Shown: positions 51,837 to 59,383 of the stretch, piece after piece | Position numbering within the stretch: position 1 is the stretch's first letter | How the letters are laid out: every line of letters begins with the position of its first letter | Source of the DNA: Thalassotalea sp. ND16A | GTDB lineage: Bacteria; Pseudomonadota; Gammaproteobacteria; Enterobacterales; Alteromonadaceae | Length of the DNA stretch: 64,000 nucleotides | Assembly (NCBI RefSeq): GCF_000764205.1 | Contig: NZ_JQDZ01000068.1 | Span: 62,001-126,000 of the forward strand | Direction: 5' to 3' | Program-made: the position numbers and the translations under genes | Notes under the pieces: generated by a model | Seen by the model: the letters and a program-made list of their open reading frames with translations, nothing else | What the model was told of the DNA's origin: nothing | The model's database searches: none

Positions 51837-53317
51837 AACTTTCGCTTTATCAGCGATTATCGCTGTCAATAAGCTTAGTGTTTATTGCCATTGCCAGCGT
51901 ATTTTATTTTTGGTCTGAGCAAGTAGCAGAGCAACTTAGGTACCAGTCGCAACAACGGTTACACCTGTCGCTTGCGGCGTCTTTGGCCCGTGATAATCCG
52001 CTGTTACAACAAGGGGTTTACGAGCATGGCGCGCTTGAAAATCTGTTTCATACCTTAATGGTGCTGGGCCCCGCATTCGAATTTTATTTTCTCGACCCAA
52101 GTGGCAGCATTCTGACTTATTCGGCAGATAAATCTTTGGTAAAACGCGATAAAGTGGATTTAGCGCCGATATTTTCGTTAATAAAAGAACACGCACCACT
52201 GCCGGTTTTTGGCGATGATCCGCGCCACCTTAGCCGTAAAAAAATATTTTCTGCGGCGCCAATATTTAATGGCGCTGAATTAACCGGGTATCTCTATGTC
52301 ATCGTTGCTGGCGAGCAATACGATGAAGTGTTTAATTCGAATCAGTTAAGTCATCAATTGAAAATGTACCTGGTGTTAAGTGCGGCAGCCTTAGGGTTTT
52401 TGCTGATCTTGATGCTTGGCTTGTTTCGTTTTTTTACTAACCCTGTGCGTCAGCTAAATCAAGACATGCAAGCCTTTATTGACTCAAACTTTGATAGCAG
52501 TACCATTAACTTAACTCGCTGGCATGGTAACAGCAGCAATGAAATGCACCAATTAGGTTGTATGTTTGCGCAATTGGTTAAACAGATAAATTATCAATTG
52601 GCAAAGCTAACAAAAACCGATCAGCAGCGACGAGAGTTACTGTCACATATTTCTCACGATTTGCGCACGCCCTTAGCCTCAATGCAAGGCTATATTGAAA
52701 CCTTAGCATTAAATTCGATAAGTCTAACTGAGCAGAAAAGACAACAATTTATGCAAACAGTGCTACGAAATTCTCAGCAGTTGAATCAATTGATCGATCA
52801 AATTTTTGAATTGGCGCATATTGAGGGCGGACAGGTCTCGGTTAACCAGGAAGTGTTTAATTTGGGTGAGTTACTCTATGACATCGTGGCCAAATTCAGC
52901 TTGCAGGCGAATGAGCGCAACATCACCCTGAAGATAGCTCCACCACAGTGCAATGTACAAGTGTATTGTGACATTGGTAAACTTGATCGAGTCATAAGTA
53001 ACCTTATCGAGAACGCCTTAAGGCATACTGATGATGGTGGAAAAGTTACTTTATTGATAAAAGATATTGATCAGGCACAGTGTCAGCTAAACGTTATAGA
53101 TAATGGCAGTGGCATTAAAAAAGAAGAGTTGTCCTATATTTTCGATGCCAGGTACCGTGCCAGTAATTCTGTTGAGAATGGGCAAAAGCACAATGGCCTA
53201 GGGTTAGCCATAACCAAACAATTACTGCATTTATTGAACATTGATATTAAAGCCGAAAGCCAGTTTGGTAAAGGCAGCCAATTTAGTTTTAATCTGCGCA
53301 AAGCAAATACCGGTTAA
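51833..53317 (+). CDS. Membrane sensor histidine kinase
   Basis: The protein has 494 residues from the ATG at 51833. Two helices (about 10-30 and 180-202) flank a periplasmic sensing domain of about 150 residues. HAMP is at about 205-260. The phosphorylated His is in SHISHDLRTPLASMQGY, and the ATP-binding boxes are NLIENALRHT, DNGSGI and GLGLAITKQLL. It pairs with the regulator before it; the signal is unknown. The spondin genes upstream may be sensed partners or targets. Confidence 0.93.
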   Translation: MKLSLYQRLSLSISLVFIAIASVFYFWSEQVAEQLRYQSQQRLHLSLAASLARDNPLLQQGVYEHGALENLFHTLMVLGPAFEFYFLDPSGSILTYSADKSLVKRDKVDLAPIFSLIKEHAPLPVFGDDPRHLSRKKIFSAAPIFNGAELTGYLYVIVAGEQYDEVFNSNQLSHQLKMYLVLSAAALGFLLILMLGLFRFFTNPVRQLNQDMQAFIDSNFDSSTINLTRWHGNSSNEMHQLGCMFAQLVKQINYQLAKLTKTDQQRRELLSHISHDLRTPLASMQGYIETLALNSISLTEQKRQQFMQTVLRNSQQLNQLIDQIFELAHIEGGQVSVNQEVFNLGELLYDIVAKFSLQANERNITLKIAPPQCNVQVYCDIGKLDRVISNLIENALRHTDDGGKVTLLIKDIDQAQCQLNVIDNGSGIKKEELSYIFDARYRASNSVENGQKHNGLGLAITKQLLHLLNIDIKAESQFGKGSQFSFNLRKANTG

Positions 53318-53443
53318 AGTAAATTATCACTGAATGGGAGTTTACTGTAGCGACTATAAATTTGAATTGCTGTAATGCGACGGTGTTTGTTGTCAATGTT
53401 ATAAAAGTCGGGCATGATTAACTAAAAATAATAAGGCAGTATC

Positions 53444-53869
53444 ATGCTTACTTTAACCTTAATTAATATTGCTATTGTCGCGCTATCGGTGCTTTTGCAT
53501 TATGAGGTCTTGCTTGCTCTCTCGAAAAAACTGCCGTACCTGCATTATAAAAATAAATACCAAATTGTCATTGGTGTGTTTGGCGCATTGATTGCCCATT
53601 GTATCGAAATTTGGATATTTGCCACCACCTATTATTTTTTATTAAAAACCGATAAATTTGGTGTCCTTGAAGGTAATTTTGACGGCAGTTTACTCGATTG
53701 TGCCTATTACTCTTTTACCAGTTATACCACATTAGGCTTTGGTGACATTGCCCCACATGGCGCCATTCGCTTTGTTACCGGAATTGAATCGCTTACCGGC
53801 CTGGTGCTGATCACCTGGACCGCATCCTTTTTATTTTTAGAAATGCAAAGGTACTGGAACAAGAATTAA
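53444..53869 (+). CDS. Two-helix potassium channel
   Basis: The protein has 141 residues with an AAGGC ribosome site. Helices lie at about 2-22, 40-65 and 110-135. The pore loop has the selectivity filter TLGFGD (residues 96-101, preceded by FTSYT), close to the TVGYGD of K channels; Phe for Tyr is allowed. No cytoplasmic RCK domain is present. It forms a tetrameric ion-selective pore. The gene is monocistronic. Confidence 0.87.
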   Translation: MLTLTLINIAIVALSVLLHYEVLLALSKKLPYLHYKNKYQIVIGVFGALIAHCIEIWIFATTYYFLLKTDKFGVLEGNFDGSLLDCAYYSFTSYTTLGFGDIAPHGAIRFVTGIESLTGLVLITWTASFLFLEMQRYWNKN

Positions 53870-53945
53870 TCCCTTTGGTATAAGAACACTGAGGATTTAC
53901 CCTACCATCAGCGTTCAAACCATTATCTCTTATCCAGGCGAGTTT

Positions 53946-54992
53946 TTATTGGGTGATATGATTTTGATTGGCAACCAAATACAAAATGCAATCAGACTTG
54001 GCAATCGCCAATTGTTTGGTTGCCATAAAAATATTCAAATCAATTTTAGAAACCAGCTGGTTCGAACGTAACGCAAAATATTGATCCACCACATTTTCAC
54101 CGTTTACATCCAATACTTGCAGGTTTTCCAAGCCGTAGCTGTCTAACCAACCCAGTATTTGGTTAGCGCGGATAATGCCAAAGTTATGTTGCTCAATGTT
54201 GTTAATCAAGGTTAAGCCATTTCTGCCTTCATCAATGCCATGGTACGAAATTGGTATGCCTGGCTTTACTTGTAAGCGTAGCGGTTTAAGGTAAATATCA
54301 ATTTCTTTGTCAAAATGACAATTTTCCAAATCTGTTATTGTGGCTAAGTGTTTGATGCCACTGTACGCCACTTCATGCGATTGAATATCACAACTGCTGC
54401 CACATTCGATGGTAATGGTTTGGCAGCCAAAGTCTTGCTCCATCAATGCACCTAAGCGAATATCTGATAAAATCAAGGTTTGGCAAAAAAGCGCGGTTAG
54501 CGATAGTGCCATCTCATTCTTTTCAACGCTTACCGAAAACGCCGGACTAAAGCCGGAGGTATTGTGTAAATCGACTACGACTTCGGGTTTTACTTCTCTA
54601 ATGGCGGTTGCAATGAGTGCTGCTCTTTTAAAGTAACCATACTCGAGTTCAGCACCAAAACATCGGTTTAAATCCATACCGTCGTCAAGGTAGCGATGCT
54701 GAAACATTGGCGCATGGCTTGCAGCCTCTGGTGAACAAATAATGAATCTCAAATTGGTGGCCGGCCTGTCTCCGGCTTTTAATGCCGTTAACCAACGATG
54801 TACGGCGATTAATCCCGAGGGTTCGTTGCCGTGAATCAGGGTGGTGATCACCCGGGTTCTGCTTTGCTCTTTGCCAGAGATGTCGATAATTGTTGGACCA
54901 CTAATCGACAGTAAAAACTGATCATAGTCCGCTTTTAACGACATGATATCGGGATCTTGTAAGTAATTTATTTCGGAAAAATCTATGGACAT
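53946..54992 (-). CDS. AstE/AspA-family zinc hydrolase
   Basis: The protein has 348 residues. The zinc ligands are seen in HGNEPSG (His54, Glu57) and the DLHNTSG segment (Asp141, His143) with Arg110 of LNR, as in succinylglutamate desuccinylase/aspartoacylase. It hydrolyses an N-acyl amino acid. It overlaps the upstream ligase gene by 10 bases; the two proteins therefore act on a common pathway, probably making and breaking an amide such as a gamma-glutamyl compound. The substrate is not known. Confidence 0.87.
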   Translation of the reverse strand: MSIDFSEINYLQDPDIMSLKADYDQFLLSISGPTIIDISGKEQSRTRVITTLIHGNEPSGLIAVHRWLTALKAGDRPATNLRFIICSPEAASHAPMFQHRYLDDGMDLNRCFGAELEYGYFKRAALIATAIREVKPEVVVDLHNTSGFSPAFSVSVEKNEMALSLTALFCQTLILSDIRLGALMEQDFGCQTITIECGSSCDIQSHEVAYSGIKHLATITDLENCHFDKEIDIYLKPLRLQVKPGIPISYHGIDEGRNGLTLINNIEQHNFGIIRANQILGWLDSYGLENLQVLDVNGENVVDQYFALRSNQLVSKIDLNIFMATKQLAIAKSDCILYLVANQNHITQ

Positions 54993-56470
54993 AATCGCTC
55001 CCAGTTTGCCACAGGTTCACAGCTTTGGCTGTTTTTAATGTATTGCATGACTAATTTCTTGCAGGCGGTATCTTTATCAAATTGTTGCTCATAGAATTTT
55101 TGAGCTTGTTGCTGCCAAATTGCGCCGGTGATATTTTGCGCCAGGCGTTGTTCAATAATGCCGATGTATAAATCAATTTCATCGGCTGCAACAGCTAACG
55201 CTGCCAGACCGGATTTAGCAACCGGAATTAAGGTTTTAATTACCGTGCTGATTGGCACTTCCTCCGGCTGATATTTGTTGTGCAAAGGCCACAATATTTT
55301 GGCGTTTAACCCCGACTGAGCTGCACGATAAAAATTATATTCGGCATGTTTAAAAGGTAATACGCTAATCACTTCGTCAACGGTGTCGCTCATGCCATTG
55401 GCCAAACCAATCGCAAAGGCTGCATTTGCAACCATATCTATGCTGGTTGGCCCGGCAGGAATTGCTCTAAATTCAATGCGCATATGGCCATTACCATGAT
55501 GATCGTAAACGGGTCGATGCCATGGCCATAACGTGCCCATGTGTAAAGACAATTCACTGAGCTCGGGCAGTTGACTGTCCTGCTTGCGGTATGATTCTTG
55601 GCTTACGGTTACCGGCAAAATTGGCGAATAAAGCGAAACGGCTTCGGCAAATATTTCCCAAACACTGGAACGCAGCCAGCCAAAGCCAAAATTCACTCGT
55701 GCCGGTTGCTGCCATTGAATATCGTCGCGATTGCGAATATCGATAGACTGTTTGAATAATGCAATGCGGGTTTCGTCCCATAAACGATTGCCCAAAAATA
55801 TCGGCGAATTAGCGCCAATGGCGGTGACTAAAGGCAGAGTTAATTGTGCGGCATTAAAAACTTGTTTAAATTTATCAAACGGCGTCATCATGTGAACTTG
55901 AAAAGACGTATTTGCCCCTTCTGCACATATGTCACCAACGGTGATGTTTACCGGCTCTTCGCCGTTAATGTTGATTTTAAAATCGTCACCGCGTTGCTGA
56001 TAGAGCTGTTGTGATAAACAGTGATAGCGCCCCAGATCCGTCATATATTCACTGTTAAGGTGCTCGGCTCGAAGCGTAGGTAAAATACCAATAGGCACAA
56101 TTGAGATGCCGTGAGGTTTGGCAAGGGCTTGTAAATGGTCAGTCTTTTGTTGAATTTCTTGACGCAATTGACTAAAAGGCCGGCCCTCTTGTGCTACCGC
56201 AGATAAATTCAGCTCTAGGTTATATTGATTCAGTTCGGGTTGAAATTGTGGGTCATCAAGTTGTTTGAGTAACATTTGGTTGCTTAAACTTACCTGACCT
56301 TGCTCGTCGACTAGGTACATCTCCAGTTCCGCGCCAAATTTCAGTGTTTGCTTACCAAAGTTGGGTTGTACTAACACCTCTTTTAAATGCTCGAGTTGTT
56401 GATATAAGCACTGTTGAAATTGCTGGAAATCTTCTGCGCAATATTCCAATTTTGTTATATTTTTACCCAT
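54983..56470 (-). CDS. GCS2-type glutamate-cysteine ligase-like protein
   Basis: The protein has 495 residues. The carboxylate-amine ligase family 2 fold is recognised from FGAELEMYLVD, the metal-binding NQYNLELNLSA, NTSFQVHMM and HMRIEFRAIPAGPTS. It joins a carboxylate (usually glutamate) to an amine, using ATP. It could make gamma-glutamylcysteine, but the pairing with a zinc acylase suggests a different or dual-purpose product. The length is greater than YbdK (about 370). Only the AspA-like gene is in the operon. Confidence 0.85.
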   Translation of the reverse strand: MGKNITKLEYCAEDFQQFQQCLYQQLEHLKEVLVQPNFGKQTLKFGAELEMYLVDEQGQVSLSNQMLLKQLDDPQFQPELNQYNLELNLSAVAQEGRPFSQLRQEIQQKTDHLQALAKPHGISIVPIGILPTLRAEHLNSEYMTDLGRYHCLSQQLYQQRGDDFKININGEEPVNITVGDICAEGANTSFQVHMMTPFDKFKQVFNAAQLTLPLVTAIGANSPIFLGNRLWDETRIALFKQSIDIRNRDDIQWQQPARVNFGFGWLRSSVWEIFAEAVSLYSPILPVTVSQESYRKQDSQLPELSELSLHMGTLWPWHRPVYDHHGNGHMRIEFRAIPAGPTSIDMVANAAFAIGLANGMSDTVDEVISVLPFKHAEYNFYRAAQSGLNAKILWPLHNKYQPEEVPISTVIKTLIPVAKSGLAALAVAADEIDLYIGIIEQRLAQNITGAIWQQQAQKFYEQQFDKDTACKKLVMQYIKNSQSCEPVANWERLCP

Positions 56471-56633
56471 ATAAGCCTACCCTAGCATCGTGATTAGGGT
56501 AAGCATGCGCCTGAAATGGTTAGAATGTTTTGATCGAGGTCAACTAGGAAGTAACTATCTCCTGCTGTTTGACAATGGACGGGCTTTTACTGCAGGTGAA
56601 TTAAACTTTTGCTCATTGTTAAGCCACTAGACA

Positions 56634-56933
56634 TTATACTTTATAAGCGGGTAAATCAAAGTTTACCGCTTTATTACCATGCATGGTTAAGTAACCTTTA
56701 TAGCTGCTTTCGCCATCGCCACTAAACTCAAATTCGAATACACTTTTAATAAAGATCCCTTGCCGCTTGGAAGAACCAAAGCCAGTTTTGCAGCGGGCAA
56801 TCGCGATAAATTGCAAGCCGTGTTGTTCACAATGTTGCGTAGTTAATGCGCGCGCACGTTCGGCAATTTTTCTCAGGGAAATAAAATACCAAACGATCAA
56901 AAAAGTAAATAATAAAAAGTAAATTTCAGCCAT
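56634..56933 (-). CDS. DUF3301 family membrane protein
   Basis: The protein has 99 residues with an AGGG ribosome site. One N-terminal helix (about 3-18) is followed by a small domain with QHGLQFIAIARCKTG and a strand-rich end (FEFEFSGDGE, GYLTMHGNKAVNFDLPAYKV), the pattern of DUF3301. Function is unknown. It follows the DUF3549 gene by 13 bases, an association common in gammaproteobacteria. Confidence 0.85.
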   Translation of the reverse strand: MAEIYFLLFTFLIVWYFISLRKIAERARALTTQHCEQHGLQFIAIARCKTGFGSSKRQGIFIKSVFEFEFSGDGESSYKGYLTMHGNKAVNFDLPAYKV

Positions 56934-56946
56934 GTTGGTACCCTAA

Positions 56947-58005
56947 CTATTGTCCTTTTACTTGCGCAAAAATCTGACCAATTGCTGCAGATAATTGCTC
57001 GCTACGCTGTGGGCTGCGAATGCATTGCAACAACGTTGGCCTGATAGCGGGCAGGGCGATCAAGTCTTGAAAAACCGCCATGAAAACATCTTGTGCCACC
57101 AGGCCAACCAGTTTCTCTAAAAATAAAGTTAACGTATCCAGTTCGTCAATGGCCAGCCAGGCTCTGCCTGAAATGGTTAAAATAAGATTTAACTCGGTTA
57201 TCTTTTCATTGTTGATGATCGCAACGATTAACGCTTTCACCACTGGGTTTTGTGCATTGGCAGATACGGCTCTAAGAATACTGGCTAGTCTCTCGGCATC
57301 GATGTTGCTTTTACTCAACTCGACGTTTGCCTGCTCGATAAATGCCGAGACTACTGAAATGGCTAATGGCTGATTTTCTAAGGCCGAACATAACGGGTTG
57401 AAAACCTGACTTGGAACATGAGCTAGGGCATGAATTAACGCCTGTTGATTTTCTACTGCATCAAGTCTGGCGGCAAAATCACATAAACCTTGTACCCCTA
57501 TGCCTTGCCAGCTATCCCAACCAAGTTTGCCGCTAAAATATAACTGACAATGTTCGTAATGCTCAGAAGCGTTTTGTTTTAAGTCGCGTTTTACCACCGC
57601 ATTGAGTGCTGCTAACTTGTATTGTGTAGGCTTAAAGTTATACGGGTTTGCTTTTAACAGTTCTTCTTGTTTTTCGCTAGGATCTTGGCTTAAATCGCTG
57701 CCAAGTGCTTCTAAAATTATCGCTAAATAATGGTTGCGCGCGCCCTGATTTAATAACCCCCGTTCATCAAGAGGGAATTTGACAAACCAAATGTAAGGCG
57801 TCGCTGGATTTTTTTGCCAAAATACTATGGCAAAACAAGCATGCCCTTGAATCGGAAAAGGGTAAGGTTGCATGGCTTTTTCTACTTTTTCAAAGTCTTG
57901 CCTGGCAAGCTTAGTCACTTTTCTACCCATGTCGTAAATACGATAGGAAGAGTCAGATAATTGTAAAAGTTCAGAAATGGTAGATATGTTTTGCTTGGTT
58001 GCCAT
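56947..58005 (-). CDS. DUF3549 family protein
   Basis: The protein has 352 residues from the ATG at 58005; an ATG 33 bases earlier is possible, but family members begin near TISELLQ. Conserved phrases include YRIYDMGRKVTKL, PFPIQGHACFAIVFW and IWFVKFPLDERGLL. The C-terminal half is helical. Function is unknown. It is the first gene of the DUF3549-DUF3301 operon and divergent from yqcC-truC. Confidence 0.85.
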   Translation of the reverse strand: MATKQNISTISELLQLSDSSYRIYDMGRKVTKLARQDFEKVEKAMQPYPFPIQGHACFAIVFWQKNPATPYIWFVKFPLDERGLLNQGARNHYLAIILEALGSDLSQDPSEKQEELLKANPYNFKPTQYKLAALNAVVKRDLKQNASEHYEHCQLYFSGKLGWDSWQGIGVQGLCDFAARLDAVENQQALIHALAHVPSQVFNPLCSALENQPLAISVVSAFIEQANVELSKSNIDAERLASILRAVSANAQNPVVKALIVAIINNEKITELNLILTISGRAWLAIDELDTLTLFLEKLVGLVAQDVFMAVFQDLIALPAIRPTLLQCIRSPQRSEQLSAAIGQIFAQVKGQ

Positions 58006-58133
58006 TATTTGCAGGTAATCGATGAATAATGTCGGCATTATATACCCAAGCTATGTCAAAGTAATACCCAAAACGATTTTAAATAATTATAATGCCAATA
58101 ATAGTGCTCACTTACTGATTTTTATAATTGCAT

Positions 58134-58484
58134 ATGTCGACAAAACACCAACAGCTGCCGCTTTTACTCAATGCCTTAACCACGGCTTTGCGGGCAAGCA
58201 ATTTATGGCAAATTGAACAACCATCAACATCTGCGCTTGCTAGCAGACAGCCTTTTTGTATCGATACTTTATCGTTTGCGCAATGGCTGCAATTTATCTT
58301 TATTGAAAAAATGCAAGAAATGCTAAAGAAAAATCTCGCATTGCCGACACAAATATCGCTGTGTCCGATGGCGGAAGAAGCCTTTAAAGAAAAAGGTAAC
58401 ACGGCTGCAGAGCTAATTAATGTGATTGCCGATATCGATGAGTTGTTAAGTGGCAAGAGAGAGCAACATCTTTATGTCAGATAA
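58134..58484 (+). CDS. yqcC: YqcC family protein
   Basis: The protein has 116 residues from the ATG at 58134. Conserved YqcC phrases are TALRASNLWQIEQPS, QPFCIDTLSFAQWLQFIFIE and EEAFKEKG. It is a small helical protein without a known reaction. It sits directly before truC, as in many gammaproteobacteria, with an 11-base overlap. Confidence 0.88.
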   Translation: MSTKHQQLPLLLNALTTALRASNLWQIEQPSTSALASRQPFCIDTLSFAQWLQFIFIEKMQEMLKKNLALPTQISLCPMAEEAFKEKGNTAAELINVIADIDELLSGKREQHLYVR

Positions 58485-59295
58485 ACCAAAGCTAAATACA
58501 ACTAACGTGGAAAGTGTGTCTGCCGCTGAAACTATGGACCTCGAAGCAGAAGAACTACCACCACAATTAACCATTCTTTATCAAGATGAACATTTAGTGG
58601 CTGTGAATAAGCCGAGTGGTTTATTTGTCCATCGCTCTTTCATGGACAGGCATGAAAAATACTTTGCCTTGCAATTAGTTCGCGATATGGTGGGGCAATA
58701 TGTTTATCCATTGCACCGCCTGGACAGGCCCACATCGGGGGTATTGCTGTTTGGTTTATCTGCAGACGTTGCCAGAAACATGGGACAGGCATTTACCGAT
58801 AAAACCATTCAAAAAACCTATTATGCGTTAACTCGTGGCCATTTATTGGGGGCAGGCCAGGTGGATTATCCACTCAAAGAGAAACTGGATAAATTGGGGG
58901 ACAAATTTGTGGCTAAAGATAAGCCCGCGCAAGCTGCCGTTACCGACTATAACAGTGTGTTTACCGCATCTTTGCCTATTGCTTTAGGAAAGTTTCCCAG
59001 CGTCCGTTACTCGCTCATCTGCTTACAACCGCATACTGGCAGGCGCCATCAAATACGTCGACATCTGGCTCATTTACGTCACCCCATTATTGGCGATATC
59101 AATTATGGTGATAATAAGCAAAACCCGTTTTTTGCCGAACATTTTGGTTTTAAGCGTTTGATGTTACATGCACAAAAACTAGAATTTACCCACCCGGTCA
59201 CCAATCAACCTATGTGCATAACCGCAGATTTCGATGACCATTGGCAACAGTTATTCGCCACCTTGGATTGGGATGTCGCGCAACTTCAATGCTGA
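58474..59295 (+). CDS. truC: tRNA pseudouridine(65) synthase TruC
   Basis: The protein has 273 residues from the ATG at 58474. The RluA-type active site is HRLDRPTSG, with the catalytic Asp, and the start of the core is DEHLVAVNKPSGLFVHRS. QPHTGRRHQIRRHLAHLRHPI is the conserved RNA-binding segment. It isomerises U65 in certain tRNAs. The order yqcC-truC supports TruC over RluA or RluC. A Glu/Leu-rich N-terminal extension of about 30 residues is not part of the core. Confidence 0.92.
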   Translation: MSDKPKLNTTNVESVSAAETMDLEAEELPPQLTILYQDEHLVAVNKPSGLFVHRSFMDRHEKYFALQLVRDMVGQYVYPLHRLDRPTSGVLLFGLSADVARNMGQAFTDKTIQKTYYALTRGHLLGAGQVDYPLKEKLDKLGDKFVAKDKPAQAAVTDYNSVFTASLPIALGKFPSVRYSLICLQPHTGRRHQIRRHLAHLRHPIIGDINYGDNKQNPFFAEHFGFKRLMLHAQKLEFTHPVTNQPMCITADFDDHWQQLFATLDWDVAQLQC

Positions 59296-59320
59296 ATTTA
59301 TTAAGTGTTTTTTATTAAAA

Positions 59321-59337
59321 AATCAAATTGGTATAAT
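59321..59337. repeat. Single MITE-like end with promoter-like TATAAT
   Basis: AATCAAATTGGTATAAT matches one terminal inverted repeat of the 12104 element. It ends in TATAAT (59332-59337), 47 bases before the HtrA-like gene, so it may serve as that gene's -10 box. Confidence 0.45.
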
Positions 59338-59383
59338 GTAAGTGATATAGTAAAATTATAACTTAAAATTAAGGTGGAAACGG

